Both the position numbers and the translations under genes were made by a program. Positions 11,326 to 24,690 of a DNA stretch of 64,000 bases are shown in pieces. Numbering within the stretch: the first letter of the stretch is position 1; every line of letters begins with the position of its first letter. Source of the DNA: Sipunculus nudus (taxonomy: Eukaryota > Annelida > Sipuncula > Golfingiida > Sipunculidae); the NCBI GenBank assembly GCA_026874595.1, contig CM049310.1:82993056-83057055 (forward strand), given 5' to 3'. The notes below the pieces were generated by a model. That model saw only the letters and a program-made list of their open reading frames with translations. It did no database searches and was not told where the DNA came from.

Positions 11326-13384
11326 ATTTTTTAAGATGCTGATGTTACTTGAATAATGACTTGTTTATATCTGATCACCAAATGCCTAGGAACACATCTT
11401 AGACTAAGCTGAACACAATCTTGCTACAAATTTGCTGGGGATTTCCAGAGAGGCCATTGAGGACAAAACTTGAGACATTCGAACGATGACGTTATTAGAT
11501 TAAATCCATACCGAAGTGATTAAGGAAAATATGATTAGAGGAGAATGCGCTTTGTTTGGGAGTTTGGTGCGATATCCATTAAAGAAAGTGGCCGCTGGCT
11601 CCAATGTTATTTTGAGAGACTGAGAGACTACTAAATACAATAAGTATAATCTTTTCTGATTAATGCGATGTGTCTAATACGTTCAGAGCTCAGATGTCCC
11701 GCTCATTCAAATAACTTCTGCTTGATTGAAACATTTCATTGCGCTTTATCAAATTCCCCGCGGGGTTTCCATGTAAACATTAAATCTCCAGTAATTGCGT
11801 CAGGCGAAAACTTGACCCTGCATGGATTTGGACTTTACAAGCTAAATCTTTCATGGTTTTGAAAAACCGCTCCCTCATAAGTCATTTAGTGCGTTTACTT
11901 TGATGATGGGTTGTCCTATTCGTCATAATTAGAAAGCCTGACACACCAAATGAAGTTAGTTGAACCACAGCCGAGGGTCGCGGAGAGTCGCTGGACACCA
12001 CCCATCTGTTATGATAGAACATGTATCATAAAAAAAATATTTGTAAAACACAACCTTGATAGGCTGGAAGAGGGGTGTATCGTCACCACGATTCATTAAT
12101 AACGATTATTGTCTAACGTACGTTTATCTTTGAGCGAAAGTAAATGTTTGATGACCCCTGCGGTCCGCTCCTATTCGCTGATATATCACAATGAAAAATC
12201 GCCCGTCAGTCCCATGCTTACATTGACGGATATTCCATTGTCTGTGTCTTCAAAATTTCAAATCTTAATCAACATAGATTTATCCATTAATAATAAAATG
12301 ACAATGTTTAGAAATTATTCATGTACACAATATATATCAAAATTTTAAGAATTTTCCTTCGGTGCCATTTTGTTTTGCAAGGGTAGGGGATAATTTGCAC
12401 ACGCAGGAAGGGAAAAAGATCTTTTTAACAACACTAGCGACATCTTCTGGCTGCGACTCTATGGGTCTGTTAAATCGACGTTATCGCATTTTTTATATAT
12501 TTTTAATTGTAAAATTAAGTAAGGAAAGCTGTTTTAATCTTCCTGTCATAGTTGCTGGCAAAAGGTCTATTATGACATAAATTTGCTTTGGTTTTTGTTC
12601 CTTTTTATCCCTGCAATTTTTTCTTTAATGAAGTTAATCCCATCATGCTTCAAACCGACCAGCTGCACGTCACACATCCGGCTGAAAGCTTTTACTTTAC
12701 CATAATTTCCCTTGATATGTTGAATATAAGATATGCATGTGGTGTTGTAAAATAATCTAATTTATTGTTTAAAAAAATATATATATAATACACATATCAG
12801 TTCCATATCAAAAAGAAAGGCTAAGCTCTCCGCTGTACCGCGGGGGCGTTTTCCCAATATCGGCGGCATCGCTACTTATCAATAAAACTAACACCATAAT
12901 CATGTTTTGCAGTTGATAAAACAAGCAATAACGTCTACAGCACTAATTGTCGCATCGACTTGGGTTGTTTTGCCTTGCAAGTTTCCCTTAATCCCATCGA
13001 TTCTCCCGCTTCAGTGATCACAGGGTATCTCGCGGGATATTAAATGACTGAAAAACCAGATTAAATGGTGGAAAGTTGGGACAAGGGGAAATCTTACAAC
13101 TGATTCACCTCTTCAGACGCTGGTATTCGCGTCGTCAATGTAAGACGCGCTGAGCGCTGAGAACGGAACAGTAATATGTAGCCCCGACCTGGGCTGGCCC
13201 GAGATATAAACATGAGATGGAATACGTCTTCCGTAATGACAGCATCCATATTTAGGGTCGTCATATTTCTCCCCTACGTTGGATCTCGCAGTCACAGCCA
13301 AATGCTAAATGAACAGCTCTGTGACCATTAGAAACTTCCAACCCACAAACTTCCTTCTTCATAACTCTACAGTGTTTTCTATGA
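11326..13384. other. Unique DNA of moderate GC, no gene seen
   Basis: About 2 kb without repeats I recognise. Frames of 64-79 codons lack domains. Some parts (11640-12260, 12830-13330) have balanced base composition like non-coding conserved DNA, but I cannot test conservation. Confidence 0.45.
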
Positions 13385-14140
<756 letters not shown>

Positions 14141-14196
14141 TGTATCTATGCATATGCGTGAAGGGAACCGAACGCCAAATTTAATTAATTTTATTT

Positions 14197-14608
14197 ATAT
14201 ACTGTGTTTGGCTTTTTTTCGCGAGGATTTCAGATTCGCGACATTCGCGGAGGGGATATTATCCCGAAAAACTTAATAAAACGCCACATGTGCACAAATG
14301 AACAGTAATCAATTCTATAGATTCTATGACATCTCCCGAATATTGTTCTGGTTGCGTGAATATTAGCACACATTTTATGTTACCCGTAATTCAAAGGTTG
14401 AATATTTGAATAATATAATTTCGTTTGTATTCCTGCCATTCTTGCATGAAAACTTTCCATGTGTTCGATGCATCCTTAGCTACTATTGTTAAGATTCTGC
14501 GTGCACATTACGTAATGTATATAATAAGGGTTGTTTACATTATGTCGGTTATTGTATGGTAAATCGCGAAAATGAAACCCTCGCGAAAAACTGAAGAAAC
14601 CAATATTT
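14197..14608. mobile_element. Family A MITE (copy A2)
   Basis: The left end ATACTGTGTTTGG with TTTTTCGCGAGGATTTC mirrors the right end, which inverted reads AATATTGGTTTC and TTTTTCGCGAGGGTTTC. No coding capacity. About 410 bp. Confidence 0.75.
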
Positions 14609-14795
14609 CCGATATTTAACCTCATGAATAGGAAGCTAACAGTAACATTACCAACAGTGTGTTCCATGCATACCCAATTATTACAAATATTATAATTTCA
14701 ACTGAATTTATCCGTGTATTATTTCATTCACGGGCTATTTATAATCATTTTTGGTTTGTAAATCAAAATGAACAGAGACCGCTGTAGCAAGTTCA

Positions 14796-15255
14796 GATTC
14801 CCCCGGCTTCAGATTATCCTCGGGGGTATCTTTTAATCGATTTTAGATTACCTCCTCGAAACTTTGGTTTCTTTATGTTTATTTGTTTAAAATGCCTTTT
14901 ATTTCTTGATTTTTATTGTTAATTAATGTTTCATGCTATTTGGCGGATTGTATGAGTCGATAAAAATACACGTAACAATATAATTAACATTTTGCGAATA
15001 TTTTCTTTTTCATTTTTTCATGTATCGATTCTAATCAGCTCCTAAACCTCGGATCTTTCATGTTGTAATATATTATGAATTCAAAACATAAGAATTTATC
15101 ATTTGGTCAAATCATAGAGGGGGTAATCTGATAAAATGCTGGGGTATCTTGAGATAACGTTCAGACTACCCCCGGGGATAATCTGAAGTCAATTTCAGGT
15201 TACCTTGGGGGGGGGGTTAATGTGAAATGGGGGTAATCTGAGGTCTTTACACCGG
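14796..15255. mobile_element. T-family element (copy T2)
   Basis: The right end, inverted, reads CCGGTGTAAAGACCTCAG followed by ATTACCCCC, matching both ends of T1. The left end keeps CAGATTCCCCCGGCTTCAG and GATTATCCTCGGGGG but has lost the outer bases. Mirrored CCCCGGGG and GGTAATCTGA motifs recur in both arms. Confidence 0.6.
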
Positions 15256-15765
15256 CCGTAAATGCGAGGGCTTTTAGTCCCAGATGCCCTCGCGTTATGT
15301 ATAGCACATTAATGTTACCGACAATAACACACTTAGCAGTGAGTAATAATGATATCACACAGACGACATCGCCCGGAGGTGGTCGCCGTCCTGTTTAAAC
15401 GTTTGTGTTAGAATTTCTGGCGACTTAGCCCATTTCAACGTTTATATTTGGAACTGGGTCCCCGGGACATTGGGGATTATAACAGCTAGAGTTGCAACAA
15501 ATGGCGTGAGCGTTTACAATATACAGGGGCTTGTGTAACTGGAAACTAATGCGTGTTTTATATGGAGTCTTCGACTATACAGTATTTGTATTCAGTATAT
15601 GAACAACTTATTTACCCCCAGGGGGTTATAAATTTTAGGTTTGGTGTACAGTGATTTGGACAGGCCGTGGACCATGGGATCGCACAATGTGCGTAGTATT
15701 TATATAGTAATATCATCGCCAGTGTATACCTGTGTACCTCTAAGCTGATGGACCCTGTTAAATCA
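15256..15765. other. Unique DNA, nothing assigned
   Basis: About 510 bp with mixed composition. No gene or repeat recognised. Confidence 0.45.
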
Positions 15766-16358
15766 CTAGCCGTGAATACAGTAGGTATTCATATCGGGCA
15801 TATAAGCCGAAACTGAGGCCTGAAGTGATACAACTCATACGGAGGAATGTAGTGTCACATTCATTTATCCCATTGCACTGATAGCGTGGGAAAAAAAGCG
15901 GGTAATCTTTACATTAGGCCACAAGTGATGATTTTAAACAAAAGAATACATGTGAACTCACAAACAAAACTGAAAGTCCGTCTCTTTGGTAAGGAGACAT
16001 TTTTCTGTATCGCGTATAAGTGAGCTAAAGTCCAGTAACTCGCACGAGCGATGCTCCTATTCATACGGTCAAAAATTCAACAATCAAGTACAGTGATTTA
16101 CCAATATGCTGAGTTACAACGGATTTTTTCTCGCTCATGGTAGATGTTGTTAGAAAATATACTAAAAAAGCTAACGATCGGTTTGGTTTATGTTATGGGA
16201 CAAAGTACCTGTAGGCTATAAGGCGTTGTGAAAAATTACGAAAATAATTGCGTCCTAATAGCGTCTTACAGTGCGGTCCTCATTGCAGGTTGCAATGGCA
16301 CTCTGACGCTTAGTACGCTGATCGTAGAATCTCTAATGTCAGAAGGCCGAAACGGCGC
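15766..16358 (+). repeat. Family B element (copy B4)
   Basis: It starts CTAGCCGTGAATACAG and aligns with B3 throughout. The 5' hairpin has decayed, but the 3' hairpin CTCTGAC/GTCAGA remains. The octamer position reads AATTGCGT here. Confidence 0.75.
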
Positions 16359-16870
16359 CATTTAAAATCCCGGCCCGAGAGAACGAGAAAGATTAGGAGA
16401 CATTTGCTCTGGGAGATATGCGGAGTTACAGACTTAAGGTTCTAAAAAACTTGTAGTTAGGCAAAAGCGTTACTGTAACACTTACTTAAAACCATACACA
16501 TTTCGAATCTCATCCTAATGATTGTGTCGGGATTTTGCATGACGAGAAAGTCAAAACTTCAGAGTTGCCCGGCCTACTGGTCCATGCATACCTGGTCCAC
16601 ACGCAACGTTGTCCATACACATACTTGTCCAAATGCTTACTTGTCCAATCAGTCCATTAGTCTAACAGTCAACCAAAGGTACTCTCTTTTTGTACTGATG
16701 CTAAAGTTAGAATAGGCTTATCAGTCGAAACCATAATACAAAATTCAGCTTGAAATAATAATAAATAAATAACAATTACAAAATATATTAAAACATTAAG
16801 CAAGTTATTAACCTGCCCTATCTATAGAATATATGTGGTGTGTACATATTATTGAGCTGCAGGTAGCATG
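16359..16870. other. Unique DNA, nothing assigned
   Basis: No gene or recognisable repeat; a small run of TGGTCCA/TTGTCCA words occurs at 16570-16655. Confidence 0.4.
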
Positions 16871-17128
16871 GAGCGTGGGGGTGTAATGGCAAAAGTGCCG
16901 GACTGGGGAACAAGCGGTCATGGGTTCAAATCCCGTAGCCTCTCACTTCTTTGCTTAGACCCTTAAGCAAGGTAAGTCACAGTTGTGCTTTTGTCTGCCT
17001 AGCAATACAGAAAGGTACCGGATTAGGGAGCTTCCTGCGGGACGTAAATTGTGAAGTCTTCTGAGCCAGTTATTGGGAAGTTGACTTAAAATCTGTAAAT
17101 TCATTTAATTGAAGGTAAAATTTTTTTA
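16871..17128 (+). repeat. tRNA-derived SINE (second type)
   Basis: An A-box-like GTGTAATGGCAAAAGTGCC is followed 40 bases on by a B box GGGTTCAAATCCC (16921-16933). Downstream CTTAGACCCTTAAGCAAG leads to a body of about 150 bp and a T-rich tail. The layout, Pol III head then body then simple tail, is that of a SINE. The tRNA fold is not kept. Confidence 0.75.
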
Positions 17129-19185
17129 CAATGCCTCAGTGATGGACTATGAGCTTGTTGATGTAAAAAGCTGTTAGTAAACATGGTTGATGCGCCAATA
17201 TGGTCAAACAAAAACGCTATATTTGCTATGGTTGTAAGTGGCATATGTGTGGAAGCTGAAATGTTATTTTTGCAAAACGTCCTTAACTAAACCCTAGTTC
17301 TTCTGACCTGCCGTCAGATGTCCTTGATAAAGTGCTTGGATTATTTTTTTCTCGGGCCTCCAGATGTTATAAACACAGGGCTATAAACAAAAAAAAACAA
17401 ATAGAATATGTTAGATTGGATGGGTGTTTCTGGCCTATTTTAATAAAAACTTTAACGGGTTATCTTTCGTAAATAGACGTCAGATATCGAAATAGGCGCC
17501 TTTTACTGTATTAAGCACTATCGATCTGTTAAAAACCGCAGGGTTAGTGACCGGTATTAGAGAAACACATTAAGATGGCATTTGGCTAAATAGATTAATA
17601 GATTCTTCCAACAACAAGATAAATATGCAGAAGTCGACAGATAATGTTAAAGTCGTCCACTTGTCAGTGTAATCTCTTTAATAATCGCATCCAATCTTCT
17701 AGCGCATTAACACAAGTAGATTAGATTTAAATACAGATCCAATCGAAATCCAGGATCTAGTTACTGCGGAACCGCAGTTCCCCTCAGGCTGAATCTAGTA
17801 AACGCCTACAGACGGCACTAATATATTGTTTTGCGTAAATCCGATAAAAGTAACGCGTGGCGGGACGAAGTCGGGTTGCCCAGTGTTGGATTAAATCTAT
17901 GCCTCTTACTTATGCAAACACGTGCTTCGGTCTGTCAACATTTCCGCAGAATATTTTCGTTTCTTGCCATGTCGGGGGGATTTTTAAAACCTGGTTTCTA
18001 TATCTTTGGTATCGAGTTCCCGCCGGAAAGCAACGGGCGCTGGTTGATTATAGAGTGATAATTTCACCTCCTGTCGTCATTTCTGCTTTTCCACCAGTCC
18101 GTTAACGGCTTGACTCAAGTAGAGGTCCGGCGGCCATACAGATTTTGTCAGATAGCCCCTCCGCGTAGCCTTGCATGGCTAACATCGAAAGACTGTCACT
18201 GACTTTATAGGGTCTTCTTTCAACAGTCACGAGCCCTCTTTGAACAACTGACCCTACGTGGCAGAATTGGTTCGCTAGTCAACGGAGCGCCAGTGTAAAG
18301 AACATTGCACAAGCTCAGAAGCAACCGGAGCGTGATTTCTTGTGGCCCCCTTCATTAGAAATGTATCGATACTCGGATTATCGCCGTGGGCTATCTCGTC
18401 CCTGCTTAGACCGGCTTTGGCGTTGACCGGCCCGCGCCAAATCTCCCCTGCCTTTTGTGCCCAGGAAGTAACACCGGCACGCCAGCTTTACAAGCGACCT
18501 GCAGACATCCTCGATTTTTTTAGAATATATGACAGATAATGTTGGTGTACATCCACAAGTTTTCCTTACGGATGGAATTTTTACACCTGTTTTATATTGC
18601 TTCTGCCACTGAGGCCCACAAGAAGAATTTAAGGACTTACCTTAACTGCAAGGTAAAGTAAACATGATTATACAACATTGTTATTGGTACTATAGTTTAC
18701 GTTGACCTTCGACTAATCATTTTACATCATATATGATCCCCTATTCTTGTTTAAAAAATGAATTAACATAATTTAGGAAATAGTCAGTTTGATTTCTGTA
18801 AGGCACATCAGTGTTTATTGCAGGGATATTTTCAATCAAGTACTTTAATTCGAACTGATTATTATCCCATTTCATGTTGTAATTCTTATTTTTCGGTTCA
18901 ACAGAAGGAAAGGATTCTTCTTTGATAAATCAATTTAATGAGATATATTAACTCAGTTGGCGTAATTAGGATTCACCTGCGGTTTTTTTTTATTTCGAAA
19001 TAAAAACAAAAATTAAATAATATAATTAGTACATTTTGATTACTTCACATTTAGTTTATTATAATCATAATTATTTTGTTAAAATTATGACTATTATTGT
19101 TGTTGTTGCTATTATCATAATCATCATGGATACTATAATTACTGGTTATATTATAACCAATCGCATTAATAGAAGTAGAGTAGAA
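17129..19185. other. Unique DNA with a GC-richer block at 17.76-18.53 kb
   Basis: No gene. The 17760-18530 part has markedly higher GC than its surroundings and includes an octamer-like TTATGCAAAC near 17910. Several 60-80 codon frames overlap there in different phases, which points to composition and not coding. Confidence 0.4.
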
Positions 19186-19198
19186 ATATATATTTACA

Positions 19199-19216
19199 AT
19201 ATATATATATATATAA

Positions 19217-19290
<74 letters not shown>
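19199..19290. repeat. (TA)n microsatellite
   Basis: An AT dinucleotide run with two AAAT interruptions near its start; the mirrored poly-YI frames on both strands come from it. Confidence 0.95.
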
Positions 19291-19293
<3 letters not shown>

Positions 19294-19770
19294 TCGGAGG
19301 TACGAAATAATAATAGTGTCAATATTAATGAAAATAGGCACATGACATTTTCATACTTTATATTTTAGTTTAAATAAAGTTATATTAAAAAGATAAAATT
19401 CATGTAATCGGTGATCATATATGTATATATGAATCTGATGTACGACGTAATAAACAGGTTCTTGATGTTGGTATTGGGGAAGCCGTTCGAGCAGATATTG
19501 GCACATACTATAATGATTGAAACACTGTCATTTCTAGAAACAACTCTATGTAACAAACGGAATATCTTTTCTTCGCTCAAGCCCCTTTGACCTTGAATGT
19601 CTGGCGGCCTGAACCTTTAAGGACAGTGTCAGTTATCATTTGTGCCGTACTGCAGCAACAATACCTTAGCCCAGACTCTTGGTCAGCTGTTAGGTTTGAC
19701 ATTTTATTGCCGATAACATCTTGATTTTGAAATCAACGACGCACTCACTTGGTTGTCACAGGCGACAGAA

Positions 19771-19783
19771 AGGTCAAAGGTCA
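19771..19783 (+). promoter_or_regulatory. Perfect DR1 nuclear-receptor site
   Basis: AGGTCAAAGGTCA is two direct AGGTCA half-sites with one base between, the consensus for HNF4, RXR and COUP-TF dimers. It lies in unique DNA of balanced composition (19.56-20.05 kb), not in a D repeat. Function is inferred from the motif only. Confidence 0.45.
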
Positions 19784-20252
19784 ACAGGCGCTCCGCTACG
19801 TGACAAAGTCGTTCGCTAACGCCGTGGTTCTCCCCAAATCACTAAATATACATCCGCCATGCACAGAGCGGCGGAAAAACTCTAGATTTAAAAAAATGAT
19901 AACAAGGAAAAAAGGGATCTGTCAAGAAAGATTGCGTTTGATATGAACCCTTGTAGCCTAGAAAACCTGAAACCATCAAAAGCTAATTTGCAAGATTTCT
20001 CCGCGGCGAAAGATAGGCCAGACGACTCCCCATTTCATTTCGTGTTTATTTTTATTGTTTTAGTTGTCTTTTGGTTTCATATTTGAAGCATATAATTCAA
20101 CTGTCTGCCGTGTCTTATTGCAAAAATTAATAATTCACAATACACTTACGTTGAGTTGTACTAATAGCTCTTTACAGAACGAAAATTAAATTTAGAATCG
20201 TGTCTTTTATTGTAATATAAGGAATCGAATTGAAAAGTTCATATCTTATCTC

Positions 20253-20550
20253 TAGGGGATGAGCACGAGTCTCAAAGCCGGGAGGTCGTGAGTTCGAATC
20301 TAAGCCGTGGCGCTGAGATTTCTCACGGTCTGCCCCAACTCATGGTGAACGCTCGGCAGGCTAAATGGGAAGGCGGTGCCTAACGGCCGTGTTTCACTCA
20401 CAAAACCACTGCGGTTTTCGGAAGTTCTTCGGTGGTATGACCCAGTCATTGATACGATCACACACCTAGGGGTCGCGTGTGATTCTGCGCTGTCGGGTAG
20501 TCTGAAACCTGAAGGGAATTCTGCTGATGGACATATACTAAGTTAAGCTA
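20253..20550 (+). repeat. tRNA-derived SINE (third type)
   Basis: A B box GTGAGTTCGAATC at about 20289-20301 follows a decayed A region (GATGAGCACGAGTCTC). The GC-rich body (CTCACGGTCTGCCCC, AACGCTCGGCAGGC, CACTGCGGTTTTCGG) runs to an A-rich end near 20550. No secondary tRNA structure remains in the acceptor arm. Confidence 0.75.
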
Positions 20551-21213
20551 ACATTAAAAAAATGAGGTAAAATATATATAAAAATGATATCTTATCTTAT
20601 ATACTTTAGTAATGCTGTTTATTGGAAATCATAATACTATGTTCCATTAAGGGGTGTCCCATCGAAATATGGCAATATATTTTATGTATTGGCAGCTCAT
20701 TCCACAAAGTATAGTTCAGTTAAAGAACAGAGCAAAGCCATATTGACCTGAATTAACCCAAGAACTTATCTTGGATATTAATTATAAAATGGAACAAAAT
20801 AAATATCTGAGAAAACAGTCTATTGTTTACAACACCCTAATGCCACATATTCACAAAAGGGGGCAGACAGAATGTATCTTACAGCTGGTGACTAGTTGTT
20901 TGGTGTCATAAATATTCTTTCATAAATGACAAAAATTAGATATAAACTTCACGTCAGATGTTTACAGGATCCAGTGGAACCAAGAGGTCTGTCATTTGTA
21001 AATGTTGGTTTTTGTCATGAAGTTTTTCATCCTATATGAGGCCTTTGGACCCTCAGTCACTCTAGAATAATATTCTGTGATAAGCTACTCGAGAATAAAA
21101 AGTATTTTAAGGCCTTTAGTCATTCACCAGCTAGCATGTCAAATAGTGTTCATATTTAAGTTTTAGAGCATAATGGTAAAATATCTATGGAACAGACCAA
21201 AGTTTCAGTATGC
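20551..21213. other. Unique DNA, nothing assigned
   Basis: AT-rich sequence without recognised features. Confidence 0.4.
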
Positions 21214-21291
21214 CATGAACAGGAAAACGGAAGTGACGTCATAAACAGGAAAGCAGACGTATCGTCATGAACAAGAAAGCGGACGTGACGT
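21214..21291 (+). repeat. 26-bp minisatellite, three units, with ETS-CRE composite
   Basis: Three units begin at 21214, 21240 and 21266 (CATGAACAGGAAAACGG and variants). The junction of units 1 and 2 makes CGGAAGTGACGTCA, an ETS half-site fused to a full CRE. Units 2 and 3 carry weaker versions (AGACGTATCGTCA, GGACGTGACGTA). Confidence 0.8.
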
Positions 21292-22053
21292 ATGACTGTA
21301 TACACGGTGTGGTGTTCATACTGGACTGAAATTTAAACGCCCGATAGAATAAACACATACACGGGGACAAAAAAAAGTACGCTGCTGTTTATTCAGTAAG
21401 CATTGCCGTTCATTTAAAAATAGTGTAACATTGAGCCTGGGAATAGAAACTGGTATTCATCAATTATATTGTGGCATTCAATTTCCTATAAATGCCTTAT
21501 TAATTTACATTCCCTCCTGGGGAATATGGTAGAATCATTATCGCACAGAGCTGTTTTTCTTTTGTTCTCAGGTCCTAATGTATTGTTTCATCAATGAAGT
21601 AAACTGATGGGCCTAATTGCATCGGTCATTCTCTTGTGGGTATAAACGTGAAGGGCATTTATCTTGGCTCCCTATATGAGCTACCAATATAAAGGACAGT
21701 TAGTTTTAAATTTCTACAAGGTTATGCGTGATAGGGTCATTATATCCTCCGTATGTGATATATGGCAATTGGTTCTTAACATTTAGAGCAACGTGGTGTC
21801 CTTGAATAAGTGGCACTTGCTGAAAACGCTACAGTATACGCAGATGACAATAGTGTTTATTAACATCTTAGAACTAACACCGGTTTAAATGTTATGTAAC
21901 CCCTGCACGGTTACGATTCTCTTATAGTAAATTCTTAAGCTAAAGAAGTATAATAAACTTTAATTTAAACTCAGCGGTAATATGAAATTTATTTATCTAC
22001 CCCGAGTAGTTTTCGGCGTAATCTGAAGCAGATTTGATCTGTAATCGCTAGAT
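21292..22053. other. Unique DNA, nothing assigned
   Basis: No gene or recognisable repeat. Confidence 0.4.
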
Positions 22054-22440
22054 ATACATATGTGCATTATTTACGTCAGGTTTGAGCGTCATTTACGTCA
22101 GGCATGTGTGCTATTTATATCAGGTATGTCTATTTTACATCAGAAAGTGCATTATTCACGTCAGGCGTGTGAGTGATTTACGTCAGGTATGTCATATTTA
22201 CATCACATCAGGTAATTGTGTAATTAACGTCAGGTGTGTGTGTAATTAACATCAGGTATGTGCGTGATTTACGTCAGGTATGTGTTAATTAGTTCAGGCA
22301 TGGGAGTTATTTACCTCGGGTATCTGTGTTATTTACGTCAAGTATGTTATATAAACATTAGGTATGTGCGTCATTCAAGTAAGGTATGTGCGTTTTTTTA
22401 CGTCGGGTATGTGCGTTATTTACGTCAGGTATATCTTTTC
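22054..22440 (+). repeat. Degenerate minisatellite of TTACGTCAGG-type units
   Basis: About 16 units of roughly 20-28 bases follow the pattern GTATGTGCGTTATTTACGTCA. Several units keep a TTACGTCA word, a CRE-like site. The 64-codon frame at 22258-22452 (repeating YVRY/YLRQV) is made by this repeat. Confidence 0.85.
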
Positions 22441-22499
22441 TATGAGGAATAAGTGATACGGTTATTTTATTTGATTTGTGCATGTATGTTTTACCACAC

Positions 22500-23690
22500 T
22501 GGCTTAGCTCAGTATGTATGAGCACAGTACATTTAACCTCTCATTCAATTCCTGCTCTCAGATTGAGCTCACTATAAACTCAGCCTTTTCTACCTGTAAA
22601 TCAAATTCTACACTCAAGCTGAGCTTAGTGTGAATCAGCTCAGTGTGTTTCACCTGTCAATCAAATCCTGCTGAATGATCCCAGTATGAATGAGCTCTGC
22701 AGATGTGTTTGACATGTCGATCAAATCTTGCTCTCTGACTAAGCTCAGTATTTTTTTATACCTGTCAATCAAATCCTGCTCTCTGACTGAGCTCACTATG
22801 AATGCGCTCCGTGTGATTTTACCTGCCATTCCATTCTTGCTCTCCGATTGAACTCAGTATTTTTTTTCACCTGTCAATCAAATCCTGCTCTCTGACTGAG
22901 CTCACTATGAATGCGCTCCGTGTGATTTTACCTGCCATTCCATTCTTGCTCTCCGATTTAGCTCAGTATTTTTTTTTTTACCTGTCAATCAAATCCTGCT
23001 CTCTGACTGAGCTCACTATGAATGCGCTCCGTGTGATTTTACCTGCCATTCCATTCTTGCTCTCCGACTGAGCTATTTTTTTTTACCTGTCAATCAAATC
23101 CTGCTCTCTGACTGAGCTCACTATGAATGCGCTCCGTGTGATTTTACCTGCCATTCAATTCTTGCTCTCCGACTGAGCTCAGTATTTTTTTTTACCTGTC
23201 AATCAAATCCTGCTCTCTGACTGAGCTCACTATGAATGCGCTCAGTGTGATTTTACCTGCCATTCCATTCTTGCTCTCCGACTGAGCTCATTTTTTTTTT
23301 ACCTGTCAATCAAATCCTGCTCTCTGACTGAGCTCACTATGAATGCGCTCCGTGTGATTTTACCTGCCATTCCATTCTTGCTCTCCGACTGAGCTCATTT
23401 TTTTTTTACCTGTCAATCAAATCCAGCTCTCTGACTGAGCTCACTATGAATGCGCTCCGTGTGATTTTACCTGCCATTCTATTCTTGCTCTCCGACTGAG
23501 CTCAGTATAAACGCAGAATTTTTTACCTGCAAACCAAATCCTGCACTCTAGCTGAGCTCAGTATAAATGCATGAGCCCAGTGTTTTACCTCTCAATCAAA
23601 ACCTGCACTCTGGCTGAACGCATTATGTTTGACTTGTCAATCAAATTCTTTGCCGCGGCGGAGCTTATATTTATACCTGCCAATCAAACT
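22500..23690 (+). repeat. Higher-order satellite array, 105-111 bp units
   Basis: Seven close units start at 22761, 22870, 22981, 23086, 23195, 23302 and 23409, each beginning CCTGTCAATCAAATC. Each is a dimer: an arm with CTCACTATGAATGCGCTC and an arm with CCTGCCATTCCATTCTTGC, both sharing CTGAGCTC. Unit length varies with a poly-T run of 8-10. Flanks at 22500-22760 and 23525-23690 hold single diverged monomers, as expected of an array that grew from its centre. Confidence 0.92.
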
Positions 23691-24690
23691 TTTAGTTTTA
23701 TTGAGATCCGCTCGTCGAGGAGTCGTCTGTTTATTCATGTGAGAGCGGCTGATCTCTTCAGTTAAAATCAAAGTTAATTCGTGATTTCTATAATAAACAA
23801 TTACTTGATGGAAATATAAAATGAATAGCTAGAAACATTAAGCATAAGCTTGTCCAGACTCATGCACCGATCAAATGTCTAAGTGCATTTTTTAAATTAT
23901 ATTTGACATCTTTTGTTGAGAGATTTGCAAAAATATTTCCCACTGGCCCCTCAGAATACTTTAACCAGAACTTTCTCTGAGTATCGATGGTCTAGTTTAA
24001 TTCTATATATTAAATAGACTTTTTTTTCCACAAGCATACGCATAATGTGATGTGTAATGATCGGATTCGGGTCCAAGGAGCCAGTATTGCGGGTCTTGGC
24101 GAGGGAATACATTAAACAGAGTCAGATCCTCAGACTTCAACGCCATCAGTGATTTCAGGTATAACAAAATATGATATTTCCTTTTACTATTACAGACCCG
24201 AACACTCACTTTAAATAACTCCGACAGGATGTGCGAGTGATATAGAAAGTGTGTATTAAACTATTCGGCATTGATATTCATGGCGAAAGGCTTAGGCCAC
24301 ATAAAACAAAAATTTTTAGGAATCGCCATCCTTTTTTCACGAAGATCTTTTTGTTATGAAAGTCTCTATATGAAAGTTGTTATTGGTGTTCCTTTACTTT
24401 AAGCAGAGTTATCATAGAAAATGGACTTAACTTAGAACTGTTCGTTTGCGCCATTTCAAGGCTAGAGTACATTCCTGGTAAAATTCCTGTTTTTTTTTTA
24501 AATACGCTTTCATGCATTACATGCCTACTTTTGACGTGTCCTTACTTTGCATGGAAACTACTTAATACACATCATGACCGTATTGTTACAATGGTTGGGT
24601 ATATTAGTTTGTATTTTCCCCAAACAGAATAACGTCACTTTTAGTCTTACCTCGGGAAAATGACAGTTCAACAAGCAGGTGGATTGAAAA
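23691..24690. other. Unique AT-rich DNA, nothing assigned
   Basis: No gene or repeat recognised. Confidence 0.4.

Noticed and set aside
17831-18105. Overlapping frames of 75 and 82 codons in a GC-rich block
   Set aside because: Two different phases are open at once and neither has a domain; the block looks non-coding.
22500-23690. CRISPR-like array of regular repeats
   Set aside because: The units are contiguous dimers with no unique spacers, in a eukaryotic context; this is a satellite.
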